Assembly: GCA_021648745.1 (NCBI GenBank)
Contig: JAKISE010000011.1
Location: forward strand, 1-54,886
Direction of reading: 5' to 3'
Origin: Cyclobacteriaceae bacterium
GTDB lineage: Bacteria > Bacteroidota > Bacteroidia > Cytophagales > Cyclobacteriaceae
DNA length: 54,886 nt
Shown: one piece after another, positions 8,109 through 17,934 of the stretch
Position numbering within the stretch: the first letter of the stretch is position 1
Layout of the letters: each line of letters opens with the position of its first letter
Translations under genes and position numbers: made by a program
The notes under the pieces: generated by a model
Seen by the model: the letters and a program-made list of their open reading frames with translations, nothing else
Database searches by the model: none
What the model was told of the DNA's origin: nothing

Positions 8109-9167
8109 TTATAGTGAAGAATCTTTCGATTCGTTTTCTTCAATTCCGGCAGATAACATAGCTACTTCTTGTAACTCCTCGGGCACTTGCGATAAGTACT
8201 CTGGGTTTTGAGCTAACCATGTTTGTTGCGATTTTTTCCATTCCTCATAATCAGCAGGTTCATCTACAACCACAATCATACGCATAGCATAGTGGCCGCT
8301 ACCACAAATTTCTGTACAGGCTAATTCGTAATTAAAATCAGGGTTGCCTGTTTCGGCTCTCATATCAGCGGTTGACTTTGTTGGCACAAACCAAAACTGA
8401 GTAGGCATACCAGGTACAGCATCCATTTTAACTCTAAATTGAGGTAAAAACACACTATGAAGCACGTCTCGAGCTCTAATTTTTAATAATACAGGTTTCC
8501 CTTTAGGTAAATGAATTTCTCTTGGCACAAAATCGTCATGAGAATTTTTATCAGATAGGTCCATGCCAAAAGCATTGGAGTCATCTATTTTCCGATAGTC
8601 GTATTTGCCCAACGCATTATCAGCCCCAGGGTAACGCACCCTCCAGGCGAATTGTGCTCCCATAATTTCAACCACTTCGGCTTGTTCTGGGGCTTTATCC
8701 GTTATCTCATTCCAAACAGTTAAACCGTAGCCAACTAAAATTGTAAGCACAACGGCAGGCACAATCGTCCAAATTAACTCTAACTTATGATTATCAGGGT
8801 AGTATAATGCTGTTGCATCCTTTTTATAGCGATACTTAAAAGAAAAGTAAAATAAGAGAATATGGGTAATTACAAAAGCAGCTCCGGTAATCCACATGGT
8901 AATCCAAAACATACTATCGGTTTTAACACCATGTTCTGAGGCGACAGGCAGGTTGTATAAATCGAAATAAGCAATAGCCGACCAAGTTGCGGCTACACCT
9001 CCAATGATAAGAAATGCTAGCATTAACACGGCATTCACGTTATTACTACTAGCCTCTTGGTCAGTTTTGGAACCTTTTGCTACACTAATTAGTGTAGCTA
9101 GTTTATAAATCATAAACAGTACAACTAATGCTACTACTACACTTGCTCCTAATAACAAATTTTGCAT
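8109..9167 (-). CDS. ctaC: cytochrome c oxidase subunit II
   Basis: A 352-residue subunit that receives electrons at CuA and passes them to subunit I. All CuA ligands are present: H237 and C284-x-E286-x-C288-x3-H292-x2-M295. Three N-terminal hydrophobic segments (about 4-24, 47-66, 88-110) precede the usual fourth helix (~130-152), one to two more than the classic two-helix form. There is no CxxCH, so it is not a caa3-type fusion; electrons probably arrive from cytochrome domains of alternative complex III. It follows actF after an 82-bp gap that contains a hairpin. Confidence 0.93.
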   Translation of the reverse strand: MQNLLLGASVVVALVVLFMIYKLATLISVAKGSKTDQEASSNNVNAVLMLAFLIIGGVAATWSAIAYFDLYNLPVASEHGVKTDSMFWITMWITGAAFVITHILLFYFSFKYRYKKDATALYYPDNHKLELIWTIVPAVVLTILVGYGLTVWNEITDKAPEQAEVVEIMGAQFAWRVRYPGADNALGKYDYRKIDDSNAFGMDLSDKNSHDDFVPREIHLPKGKPVLLKIRARDVLHSVFLPQFRVKMDAVPGMPTQFWFVPTKSTADMRAETGNPDFNYELACTEICGSGHYAMRMIVVVDEPADYEEWKKSQQTWLAQNPEYLSQVPEELQEVAMLSAGIEENESKDSSL

Positions 9168-9199
9168 TTTATTTATAGATTAAGTCATTATAAAATTTA

Positions 9200-9234
9200 G
9201 TTTTAGAGTTAAAAAAATAAGCAAACTCTAAAAC
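9200..9234. other. intra-operon hairpin between actF and cox2
   Basis: GTTTTAGAGTT (9200-9210) and AACTCTAAAAC (9224-9234) form a perfect 11-bp stem with a 13-nt loop in the only sizeable gap inside the act-cox run. It lacks a clear downstream T-tract on the minus strand, so it is more likely an RNA processing or stability element than a terminator. Confidence 0.5.
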
Positions 9235-9249
9235 AATACATATCAAATA

Positions 9250-10572
9250 CTAAATATGGTGGTGTAAGCTTTCTTCTAAAGTTGGGTGATTTTTGGCAAT
9301 TAGTGAGTGTTTAGACAAATTACTAAGTGTTACCCATAAAAATGCACCTAAATAGATTAAAGCAGTTCCAATTTCCATAAAACCAATTCCTCCATCATAC
9401 TTCATTACCCCTGGAGTAACCATTAACCAGAAATCCAACCAGTGTCCTATAATTATTACAACAGCAGCAACCTTCATTGTAGCCAATTTCCTCTTTGAAT
9501 CTCTTGTCATTAAAAAAATGAAAGGAAACACAAAGTTTATAAATAAGTTAATGAAGAATACAGGTCGATATTGATCGGTTGTTAATCGCTGAATATAATA
9601 AACCGTTTCTTCAGGAATATTGGCATAATAAATTAATAAGTACTGAGAAAACCATAGGTATGCCCAAAAAATAGTAAAGCCAAATACAAATTTACCTAAA
9701 TCGTGTAAGTGGTTTTCAGTTACAATAGATAAGTACCCGTTCTCTTTTAAAATAATTACGATAAGGGCGATTAAAGCTAAACCAGAAACCCACCAACTCG
9801 AAAACACATACCACCCGAACAGCGTACTAAACCAGTGAGGGTCAATAGACATAACCCAATCCCAAGCTCCTATTGAGGTAGAGTATCCAAAGAAAACGAT
9901 AAACCATGCCGAAGCAGCTCTAATTTCTTTCCATCTTTTAACACCTGGCTCTTCTATATCCTCTGCAAAAATTCGTTTTTTAATATAATAAAAGAACAAT
10001 GTCCATCCTCCAAAAAAGACTATCATTCTAGCTAAGAAAAAAGGTTCGTTTAAAAAGGCCTTTTTCCCATTTAATAACTTATCAAATTCGGGAGTTCCTT
10101 CAATATATAAGTAATCGTGAGTCCAATGGAATAGATCATACTTCCCAAGAAAGAAGACCCCGAGCATTAACACCCCTGCGATAGGTAACCAATTGGCCAT
10201 AGCCGTTGGCACTCTTAAAAACCCAGTTGACCATGCAGATTGAGTTACATATTGTAAGGTTACAAAGAATAGCCCAATAAGACCTAATCCAGCAAAAAAC
10301 ACATTATTTATCCATAAATCTGTGTAAAGTCTTTTAAGCCAAGTGGCTGTTTCACCATGCTCTCCTGCTGCCTGCTCTGTATTATCCCCATTAAAAGCAA
10401 CTAAATCGTTTGTAACTGTTGTTTGTAAAGTTGCGTGCCCACCATCGTGGCTAGTACTGGCAATATCTAAGTATATTCCTGCTAATAAAAGTAGAATACC
10501 TACTACAATAGTAATTGCCAATTTCTTTTTGGCACTTGCAGTAAAATCAAATCTTTCGTCTGAAATTGTCAT
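9250..10572 (-). CDS. actF: alternative complex III subunit ActF (quinol:cytochrome c oxidoreductase membrane subunit)
   Basis: A 440-residue membrane protein with about ten hydrophobic segments, related to the NrfD/PsrC fold. It forms one of the two large membrane subunits of alternative complex III, which oxidises menaquinol and reduces cytochrome c in place of the bc1 complex. Visible features include FSSWWVSGLALIALI, FWAYLWFSQYLLIYYANIPEE and GHWLDFWLMV. The start lies 9 bp after the actE stop. The assignment rests on family features and on its fixed place after actE and before cox2. Confidence 0.9.
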   Translation of the reverse strand: MTISDERFDFTASAKKKLAITIVVGILLLLAGIYLDIASTSHDGGHATLQTTVTNDLVAFNGDNTEQAAGEHGETATWLKRLYTDLWINNVFFAGLGLIGLFFVTLQYVTQSAWSTGFLRVPTAMANWLPIAGVLMLGVFFLGKYDLFHWTHDYLYIEGTPEFDKLLNGKKAFLNEPFFLARMIVFFGGWTLFFYYIKKRIFAEDIEEPGVKRWKEIRAASAWFIVFFGYSTSIGAWDWVMSIDPHWFSTLFGWYVFSSWWVSGLALIALIVIILKENGYLSIVTENHLHDLGKFVFGFTIFWAYLWFSQYLLIYYANIPEETVYYIQRLTTDQYRPVFFINLFINFVFPFIFLMTRDSKRKLATMKVAAVVIIIGHWLDFWLMVTPGVMKYDGGIGFMEIGTALIYLGAFLWVTLSNLSKHSLIAKNHPTLEESLHHHI

Positions 10573-10581
10573 AGCTACTGA

Positions 10582-11199
10582 TTATTGCTTTTGTAAGGTT
10601 TGAACATATCGAACAATTTTCCATCGCTCTTCTTGGCTCAATTGAGAATCGTGTGCTGCCATACGGCCTTTTCCAAGTGAAATTACATGAAATATATGTC
10701 CTTCGGTAATATTTTTAACAGCGGCCGAGGTATAAGAAGGCACACCTGCATATCGCTCGCCTACCAACCCTGGCTCAGTTCCATTAGAACCATGGCAATG
10801 ACCACAAAATCTACCATACAGTGCTTTACCATCTGCTAGTACTTCTTTTGTATTAGGCAAAGGGTTAGTTAATGTAGCTGCTGCTAGTGCTAAACTATCT
10901 TTAGGAATTCGGTACGGAAGAAAGTCTCCTCTTTTAACTGTATTTTCTACAGGCAAAAGCATATTCATTTCAAATTCATTATTAGGATTTGAGCTGTAAT
11001 ACTCACCAATTTCCTCCTCTGTAGAATTAACCCAAAGGCCAGATTCTTTATCTTTTACTTGTTTTAAAGGTTCGTAGGCAACCGAATGATACATATTGGG
11101 TGCATACTCATAGCCTGCATTATCATCACCTGCTCCGCAGCTAATTAACAAAGCTGCTCCAGAGGCAACTAAAAGTGTAAATACTTTATTGAACTTCAT
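10582..11199 (-). CDS. actE: alternative complex III monoheme cytochrome c lipoprotein ActE
   Basis: A 205-residue protein with a lipobox (LISC, Cys21) and one heme c site, CGHCH at 132-136. Met180 (GKGRMAAH) is a likely distal ligand. It is lipid-anchored on the periplasmic side and carries electrons within alternative complex III. It is read together with actD (15-bp gap) and actF. Confidence 0.92.
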   Translation of the reverse strand: MKFNKVFTLLVASGAALLISCGAGDDNAGYEYAPNMYHSVAYEPLKQVKDKESGLWVNSTEEEIGEYYSSNPNNEFEMNMLLPVENTVKRGDFLPYRIPKDSLALAAATLTNPLPNTKEVLADGKALYGRFCGHCHGSNGTEPGLVGERYAGVPSYTSAAVKNITEGHIFHVISLGKGRMAAHDSQLSQEERWKIVRYVQTLQKQ

Positions 11200-11214
11200 A
11201 TTAAGCTATTTTTC

Positions 11215-11742
11215 TTACTTAAAGTTTTTCTCGTTAACCTCAGAAGCTCCCGAATCAGAAAGCATCTTATTAATTTCTTCTTTGCTCTTTTGGTTTGCAC
11301 CAAGATCGATTGCCATAATGTATTTATCATCAGTACATCGGGCATCGAACACAAGTGGCTTAGCCCAAGGCTTAAGGTCACTCACAATAAAAAACGTAAG
11401 CACCATACCGTGTGCTGCAAGCAACACTGTAAATTCAAAAGTTACAGGAATAAATGGAGGTAGCGATACAAAATCTTTACCACCTATAATCATGGGCCAA
11501 TCAAAGCCTAACATCCAATAAATGGTAAACAATGCTAATGCCGTACCTGTAATCCCATAAAAGAAGGAAGCAATTGGCAACCGCGATTGCTTATAACCAA
11601 GATAATCATCAATGCCATGAATGGCATGTGGTGAAAACACCTCGTGAATTTTTACACCACTGTCTCTTACCGATTTGATGGAATCAAGCACTACGTCTGG
11701 ATCCTCAAATACACCTACTAAATAATTTTTCCCAACTGCCAT
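11215..11742 (-). CDS. actD: alternative complex III subunit ActD (DUF3341)
   Basis: A 175-residue DUF3341 protein with two central membrane helices (about 53-72 and 95-118) and an N-terminal soluble segment beginning NYLVGVFEDPD. In alternative complex III it packs against the large membrane subunits. Its start is only 3 bp after the actC stop, so translation is probably coupled. Confidence 0.9.
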   Translation of the reverse strand: MAVGKNYLVGVFEDPDVVLDSIKSVRDSGVKIHEVFSPHAIHGIDDYLGYKQSRLPIASFFYGITGTALALFTIYWMLGFDWPMIIGGKDFVSLPPFIPVTFEFTVLLAAHGMVLTFFIVSDLKPWAKPLVFDARCTDDKYIMAIDLGANQKSKEEINKMLSDSGASEVNEKNFK

Positions 11743-11745
11743 TAT

Positions 11746-13107
11746 TTATTCCTTTTCACCGTCAGATTTTAAAATACTTTTAACTTCAGCCATATTAATT
11801 ACAGGGAAATACTTAGAAAATAACAAGTAAGCTGTAAGAAAAAAGCCGATACTAAATAGAAATACACCTACATCGTGTATGGTTGGATAAAACATTGCCC
11901 AACTCGATGGAAGGAAATCTCTATGAAGTGAAGTAACCACAATTACAAATCGTTCGAACCACATGCCAATATTTACAATAATGGAAATGACAAAAGTTGA
12001 GACGATACTGGTTCTAATTTTCTTAATCCAGAATAATTGTGGAGAAATTACATTAGCTGTCATCATACAAGCGTACGCCCACCAATAAGGCCCTGTTGCT
12101 CTGTTAATAAATGCATATTGCTCGCCAGGTACACCTGAATACCAAGCAATAAAGAACTCTGTTATATAAGCGATACCCACGATAGAACCTGTAACAATAA
12201 TTACGATGTTCATTAACTCGATATGGCCAATAGTAATGTAATCTTCTAATTTAAATAGCTTACGAGTAACTATCATAAGTGTTAATACCATTGCAAATCC
12301 GGAGAAAATAGCTCCTGCTACAAAATATGGAGGAAAAATGGTTGTATGCCATCCCGGAATAACGGAAGTAGCAAAATCCATTGATACAATAGTGTGTACT
12401 GAAAGTACTAATGGAGTGGCTAAACCAGCAAGAATCAAAGAAACAGACTCGTAACGAGACCAATCTTTGGCTCCACCCATCCAACCCATAGCTAAGCCAC
12501 CATAAATTGCTCTAGACACCTTGCTTTTTGCTCTGTCTCTAATAGTGGCAAAATCAGGAATAAGGCCAACATACCAGAATACAAGTGAAACCGTAAAGTA
12601 TGTTGTAATAGCAAATACATCCCAAAGTAATGGGGAGTTAAAGTTTACCCATAACGAGCCAAATGTGTTTGGTAATGGCAATGCCCAATAAAACCCTAAC
12701 CACAAACGGCCCATATGAAGACCAGGGAACATTAAAGCACAAATTACAGCGAAAATCGTCATCGCCTCTGCTGCACGATTAATACTCATTCTCCATTTTT
12801 GACGGAACAAAAGTAGTACAGCCGAAATAAGAGTACCAGCGTGGCCAATACCTACCCACCACACAAAGTTGGTGATATCCCAAGCCCAGCCTACGGTTTT
12901 ATTAAGCCCCCAAACGCCAATACCGTCCCAGAGTAAGGCACCAACAGAGATTGATCCAATACCTAGTATAGCCAATGAAACAGCAAAGCCTGCCATCCAT
13001 CCCTTTGATGGTTTAGCTTCAACCTGCCTGCATATGTCCTCCGACACATCGTGCATGGTCTTACCTCCATGTATTAGTGGTTCACGTATAGGTGATGATA
13101 CTTGCAT
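11746..13107 (-). CDS. actC: alternative complex III subunit ActC (NrfD-like)
   Basis: A 453-residue integral membrane protein of the NrfD/PsrC family with about ten helices. It is thought to hold the quinol-binding site next to the iron-sulfur subunit ActB. Recognisable parts include FVWWVGIGHAGTLISAVLLL and HMGRLWLGFYWALPLPN. It lies 17 bp after actB and 3 bp before actD. No truncation is seen. Confidence 0.92.
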   Translation of the reverse strand: MQVSSPIREPLIHGGKTMHDVSEDICRQVEAKPSKGWMAGFAVSLAILGIGSISVGALLWDGIGVWGLNKTVGWAWDITNFVWWVGIGHAGTLISAVLLLFRQKWRMSINRAAEAMTIFAVICALMFPGLHMGRLWLGFYWALPLPNTFGSLWVNFNSPLLWDVFAITTYFTVSLVFWYVGLIPDFATIRDRAKSKVSRAIYGGLAMGWMGGAKDWSRYESVSLILAGLATPLVLSVHTIVSMDFATSVIPGWHTTIFPPYFVAGAIFSGFAMVLTLMIVTRKLFKLEDYITIGHIELMNIVIIVTGSIVGIAYITEFFIAWYSGVPGEQYAFINRATGPYWWAYACMMTANVISPQLFWIKKIRTSIVSTFVISIIVNIGMWFERFVIVVTSLHRDFLPSSWAMFYPTIHDVGVFLFSIGFFLTAYLLFSKYFPVINMAEVKSILKSDGEKE

Positions 13108-13124
13108 AGTGTAATCTTATATTA

Positions 13125-16100
13125 TTAAGCCTGAGACTCGTTTTTATCTTTATTTCTAATCTTCGTTAGGTAAAGAACATTGGGCTTCTGTCCAACTTCT
13201 TCCAAAACTGTATAAGCTCTTTCTTCATTTACCTGTTTATCAATTCCATAATCACCCTCTTCTAATTTAATTCGTAGAAGTTGGGAAATCATGCTTTTAT
13301 CATCATTCATATCTCCAAATACAATGGCATCTGATGGGCATGCAGAAGCACAAGCAGTAGAAAAGTCATCATCATTAGGTCTTCTACTCTCTTTTTTCGC
13401 TTCTAGCTTACCGAGCTGAATTCGTTGTACACACATGGAGCATTTTTCCATTACCCCTCTTGAACGAACGGTAACATCAGGGTTCAATACCATTTTACCC
13501 AAATCATTATTCATAGATGAGTTCATATCGAACTGCGAATTATCGTGGTATTTAAACCAGTTGAACCTACGTACTTTATAGGCACAGTTATTAGCACAGT
13601 AACGAGTACCAATACAACGGTTGTACACCATTTGATTAAGACCTTCTGTAGAATGTGTAGTTGCAGCTACAGGACAAACTGTTTCACAACCTGCATTATT
13701 ACAATGCTGGCACATCATTGGTTGAAATGTTACTTCCGGATTTTCAGAAGCAATATCTAAGGCAGACAATCTATCAATTAAACCAGTTGTTTTGGCTAAT
13801 TCTTCTTCATTACTGCTATAATATCTATCAATACGCATCCAATGCATATCTCTACGATTTATAACCTCTTTACGACCCACTACAGGAATATTGTTTTCAG
13901 CCACACAAGCAACGTGACAAGCTGAACAACCTGTGCAAGAGTTCATATCAATGGCTAAGCCCCAATGATGATCAGGGTATTCATGTCCTTTCCATAAAGA
14001 GAGTGAAGTAGATTTAACCTTTCCATGCTCTTGGTCTTGCCAAGTAGCAATCATAGGAACCTCTCTACCTGCCATCGGATCTTTCTGGTATTCGGCAAGC
14101 GTTGCTTCCTGAATAACATTACCACGATCCATATAAGTTTGGTGTGTTTGTGTACGAGCAACTTGATATTCTTCATCAGTAGCTGCAAGGTTTACACCAG
14201 TTGTTACATTATAATAAGCCGCTCCGTTTAAAGTTCCAACCAACCCGTTGGCATCAAAACCTAAGCCGTTAGCTACTTTACCAGCACTCTTACGACCATA
14301 ACCAAGTGCTAGACCTAATGTGCCTTTTGCTTGGCCTGGCTGAATAACAACAGGTAATCTATGGGTAGCTCCGTTTACAGTTAAATCAACTTTAATAGAT
14401 TTTCCTTCGTATTCGGTAATGCCTAACGTCTTTGCGTCTGAAAGTGAAACAGTAACGTAGTTATCCCAAGTAGTTTTGGTAATAGGATCTGGTGTTTCTT
14501 GCAACCAAGGATTGTTTGCTTGTGTACCATCTCCAATCGCTATTTTTTGATAAAGAGCTAACTCAAAGCCATCTCCTTTATAATTTTTTGCAATAGAAGA
14601 AGCTGCCGCTGATGCATTAATTGATGCTGTATATTCAACAGCTTCAACTGGAGCTTCATACACTCCATCTTGTAAGATTTTATCCCAAAAAGCTTGGAAT
14701 GAAAGGCCTTCTTTTCCTCCACCAAAACGTTCTTTCCAATTATTTTTTAAATAATCGAAATAGCTCGTACTGTTTCCCGACCAAGCTAATAAACTTTCTT
14801 GCTCCTGACGAGTTTTAAAGATGGGTGAAATAGTAGGTTGCCCTAAACTAAATGTACCATTCTTGGGTTCTGCATCTGCCCACGACTCTAAAAAGTGGTT
14901 GTTAGGAGCAATATAAGAAACTAACCCAGCTGTTTCATCCTTTCTATCAGAAGTTGAAACAGTTAGACCAATTTTCTTTATCGCTTCTGCAAGCTCTGCG
15001 CCTTTAGAATGGTTATAAACAGGGTTGCTGCTTAAGAAAATAACTGCATCCACTTTACCAGCTTTGGCATCGGCAACAAATGCACTCATTTGAGCATCAT
15101 TTCCCTTTCGAGCATTAGAATAATCGTTTAAGGTTAGTGTTTGCCCATAATTTGACAGCATATTATTTATGCTCGCTATCAAGGTTTGAACCGCAACATC
15201 GTTTGAGCCAGAAACCACTAAGGACTTTCCTTTTGCTTTCAGCAAGTCTCCAGCTGCTTTTTTAAGATTTTTATAATCGCCTCCACCAGAGATAGAAGTA
15301 CCTCCTGTTTTAGCAGCCACCGCATTATATAAAGCAATAACTGCCTTACCTTGCTCCGATGGTTTAATAGCAGTTCTATAATCGGCATTTGCACCTGTTA
15401 ATGAAAGGTTACTTTCAAACTGGTAATGCCTAGACATTGTTTTCTTTTTAGGGCCAATTTTACGGCCTTTGCTATATCCTTTAGTGTATTCAATTGGTGA
15501 AATCCAAGTACCTAAGAAATCAGCATCAAAAGATACAATCACATCTGCTTTATCAAAATGGAAGGACGGCACTGCTGCTACTCCATATATATTATTATAA
15601 GCGCTAGTTAAACCATAAGCTGCTTGCGTATCATATTGAACCAATTCAACATTGCCATATTTTGCTTTAAACTCTTCAATTACTTTTAAAGCAGTTGGGC
15701 TCATAATGGTATTGGCAACCAATTTAATGGCACCACCCTTAGCAGCAATAGCGGTTAGCTTCTCCCCTACTTCTGTATCCAGTGTAGCCCAATCTGTTTC
15801 ACTTCCTCCTTTTTGAGGAGCCGTTAAACGTTCTTTATCATATAAGGAAAGAACAGACGCTTCGATTTGAGCATTGGTACCTCCTTGAGAAATCTTTGAT
15901 AATCTGTTTCCTTCTACTTTAATAGGCCGGCCTTCACGTGTTTTTACCACAACACTGGCATAATCACCCCCTTGTATGTAGGTAGAAGCGTAGTAATTAG
16001 GAACCCCTGGATCTACATCAACAGGTTTGTTTACATAAGGAATAGCATTGCGAATTGGGGCCTCACATGAAGCCAGAGTAACTGCAGCCATTCCAAAGCC

Positions 16101-16265
16101 CATCAATTTTAGAAAATCTCTACGAGTGCTTCCCTCTTCGGTTTCCTCTAATTCACTATTAGTTGGTAAGTATTCTGGAAATTCTTTATCTGCGTATTTT
16201 ACAAATTCAGGGTCTTTGCCTAATTCTTCAAGACCTTTCCAATACTGTTTTTTTGTTGATTCCAT
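13125..16265 (-). CDS. actB: alternative complex III subunit ActB (Tat-exported molybdopterin-like/iron-sulfur protein)
   Basis: A 1046-residue fusion. The N-terminus carries a twin-arginine signal (TRRDFLKLMGF, Arg48-Arg49) followed by LASC (Cys67), suggesting Tat export plus lipidation. The middle (~100-750) is the molybdopterin oxidoreductase-like region, which in this family is not known to bind a cofactor. The end, from Cys777, is a ferredoxin-like domain with four cysteine clusters: CTGCSACHVAC, CQHCNNAGCETVC, CIGTRYCANNC, and CSMC with CASAC. It conducts electrons from quinol toward the hemes of ActA/ActE. Confidence 0.95.
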   Translation of the reverse strand: MESTKKQYWKGLEELGKDPEFVKYADKEFPEYLPTNSELEETEEGSTRRDFLKLMGFGMAAVTLASCEAPIRNAIPYVNKPVDVDPGVPNYYASTYIQGGDYASVVVKTREGRPIKVEGNRLSKISQGGTNAQIEASVLSLYDKERLTAPQKGGSETDWATLDTEVGEKLTAIAAKGGAIKLVANTIMSPTALKVIEEFKAKYGNVELVQYDTQAAYGLTSAYNNIYGVAAVPSFHFDKADVIVSFDADFLGTWISPIEYTKGYSKGRKIGPKKKTMSRHYQFESNLSLTGANADYRTAIKPSEQGKAVIALYNAVAAKTGGTSISGGGDYKNLKKAAGDLLKAKGKSLVVSGSNDVAVQTLIASINNMLSNYGQTLTLNDYSNARKGNDAQMSAFVADAKAGKVDAVIFLSSNPVYNHSKGAELAEAIKKIGLTVSTSDRKDETAGLVSYIAPNNHFLESWADAEPKNGTFSLGQPTISPIFKTRQEQESLLAWSGNSTSYFDYLKNNWKERFGGGKEGLSFQAFWDKILQDGVYEAPVEAVEYTASINASAAASSIAKNYKGDGFELALYQKIAIGDGTQANNPWLQETPDPITKTTWDNYVTVSLSDAKTLGITEYEGKSIKVDLTVNGATHRLPVVIQPGQAKGTLGLALGYGRKSAGKVANGLGFDANGLVGTLNGAAYYNVTTGVNLAATDEEYQVARTQTHQTYMDRGNVIQEATLAEYQKDPMAGREVPMIATWQDQEHGKVKSTSLSLWKGHEYPDHHWGLAIDMNSCTGCSACHVACVAENNIPVVGRKEVINRRDMHWMRIDRYYSSNEEELAKTTGLIDRLSALDIASENPEVTFQPMMCQHCNNAGCETVCPVAATTHSTEGLNQMVYNRCIGTRYCANNCAYKVRRFNWFKYHDNSQFDMNSSMNNDLGKMVLNPDVTVRSRGVMEKCSMCVQRIQLGKLEAKKESRRPNDDDFSTACASACPSDAIVFGDMNDDKSMISQLLRIKLEEGDYGIDKQVNEERAYTVLEEVGQKPNVLYLTKIRNKDKNESQA

Positions 16266-16300
16266 GTTCAGTTATATAACTTGGAGTTTTTTCTTTATTA

Positions 16301-17542
16301 TTAATAATGACATTTTGCACAATCCAGTCCACCGTTTTCTGCCACAGTAAACTCTCCTTTTCCTTCGTGAATTTCTACTAATTTGTCATAGTAGCCATTC
16401 CCTTTGGTGTTTAAAGGAGTATCTCGATGGCAATTGATACACCAGCCCATAGTTAAGTTGGCATATTGTTTCACAACTTCCATTTCTTCAACAGGTCCGT
16501 GACAAGTTTGGCAGGCTACTTTACCCACCTCAACGTGTTGTGAGTGATTAAAATAAGCTAAATCTGGTAAATTATGAACTCTCACCCACTCAATAGGGGT
16601 ATTATTTTCAACTGCATCATAAATTTTTTGAATCTCTTCCGTACCGGTATTTGCACCTTTATCAATAGCACTATGGCAATTCATACAGATATTAGGTGAA
16701 GGAATATTAGCATTTTTAGACTTACGCACACCCGTATGGCAGTAATTACAATCGATTTTATAATCTCCTGCGTGCACTTTATGCGAATATTTAATCGGCT
16801 GTGTTGGAGCATACCCTTGCTGAACGCCAATAGTAAATAAAGCATCGATTGTGGCCTTTGTGACAACTGCAGTAACAACTGCAATTACTATTCCTATTAG
16901 TGCTTTGTTTCTTAAAGTTGCAAAAATCCCATCTGGCTTAGCAATGTATTCTTGGTCTTCTTCTGATAACTCGGTATTAGATAAATAACTACGAAGCTTA
17001 GAAATAATCATTGCTAATACAATTAGCAAAATTACCAATACCACTAATCCTCCTATTATTATAGCATTAACATAAGGTGAAGGAGAAGCAGCAGGATCGG
17101 CTTTTAAATCAGCCGTTGCAGGCTCTGCCACCACAGCATTATCTGTTTGGTCTTTAACATAAGCTAAAATTGATCCAATTTCCTCATCTGTAAATGAAGG
17201 AAACCCAGTCATTTCTATTTGGTTATACTCTTCAAATAGGTTGACCGCATATTCGTCCCCACTTTTGATTACCTTAACTGGGTTTTTAACAAATGCATAA
17301 ATCCAAGGCAAATCCTTGCGATCATACACATTTTTTAATGCCGGACCCACAACTCTACTCTGTACGCTGTGACAGGCTTTACAGTTTTGCTTAAATAAAC
17401 TTTCTCCAGCTTTTATCGTTTCAGCATCTGTAGGTACAGCAGATGCTTGCGCAAAAGCTGCCTGAGAGCCATAGGATAACCAAAGAGAGAATAAAACAAC
17501 AAATACTTTGAAGTTTCGTTTAATTGAATGCTTAGACGCCAT
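16301..17542 (-). CDS. actA: alternative complex III multiheme cytochrome c ActA with N-terminal monoheme domain
   Basis: This 413-residue protein has a signal peptide (about 1-33, ending AFAQA) and six CxxCH heme sites. One (54-58) lies in an N-terminal class I cytochrome c domain with Met111 as probable ligand. A membrane helix (~160-180) and a second (~213-232) follow. The C-terminal domain has five sites (265-269, 286-290, 344-348, 368-372, 408-412). The pentaheme part is typical of ActA; the extra cytochrome domain resembles the form found in Bacteroidota. It is the first gene of the cluster, 45 bp downstream of a strong promoter motif. Confidence 0.93.
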   Translation of the reverse strand: MASKHSIKRNFKVFVVLFSLWLSYGSQAAFAQASAVPTDAETIKAGESLFKQNCKACHSVQSRVVGPALKNVYDRKDLPWIYAFVKNPVKVIKSGDEYAVNLFEEYNQIEMTGFPSFTDEEIGSILAYVKDQTDNAVVAEPATADLKADPAASPSPYVNAIIIGGLVVLVILLIVLAMIISKLRSYLSNTELSEEDQEYIAKPDGIFATLRNKALIGIVIAVVTAVVTKATIDALFTIGVQQGYAPTQPIKYSHKVHAGDYKIDCNYCHTGVRKSKNANIPSPNICMNCHSAIDKGANTGTEEIQKIYDAVENNTPIEWVRVHNLPDLAYFNHSQHVEVGKVACQTCHGPVEEMEVVKQYANLTMGWCINCHRDTPLNTKGNGYYDKLVEIHEGKGEFTVAENGGLDCAKCHY

Positions 17543-17586
17543 ACTTAAGTTAGTGTATTAGTTTTCACTTTTTGCAAAAGCAAGCA

Positions 17587-17618
17587 CAAATCTACTATTT
17601 TGCAACTGCCATTTGCAA
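17587..17618 (-). promoter_or_regulatory. Bacteroidota-type promoter of the act-cox operon
   Basis: On the minus strand, TTG (17618-17616), 21 bp, then TAGATTTG (17594-17587) matches the Bacteroidota consensus TTG-N19-21-TAnnTTTG. It ends 45 bp before the actA start and is the only good match I found for the whole respiratory cluster. Confidence 0.7.
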
Positions 17619-17903
17619 GCTAAACTAAAAGCAAATTAGTGGCTTCAATAGATTTCACCACACCATTCAATTGGTATCACGCTGTTATTCAGTTAACTTG
17701 CTATAAAACCACCTCTATTTAGAATAATTATAAATAGTTAAACTTCCATAAAAATCATCTTTTTATCGAAATTAAACGCAGATTTGGACAATTTGCAAAC
17801 ATTTTTTGACAACTTATGCACGATAAAATCAAGAGATGGAATTGAATTAAATAGGAGTTCTTACAAGCAAAAAGAACTGGAATACATTAGTTTTGAAGCC
17901 TAA

Positions 17904-17911
17904 TACATTTG
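17904..17911 (+). promoter_or_regulatory. -7 element upstream of FAA hydrolase gene
   Basis: TACATTTG is an exact TAnnTTTG match 23 bp before the ATG at 17935. No clear TTG lies at the -33 position (TGG is nearest). The 17543-17934 gap holds this and the divergent actA promoter; I see nothing else in it. Confidence 0.5.
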
Positions 17912-17934
17912 GCAAATAATAATTATCTTTTTAT

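Noticed and set aside
8090..8143. Upstream ATG start for cox1 (8143)
   Set aside because: It would overlap the cox2 coding end by 35 bp and add a non-family lysine-rich stretch; ATG 8089 gives the expected gap and N-terminus.
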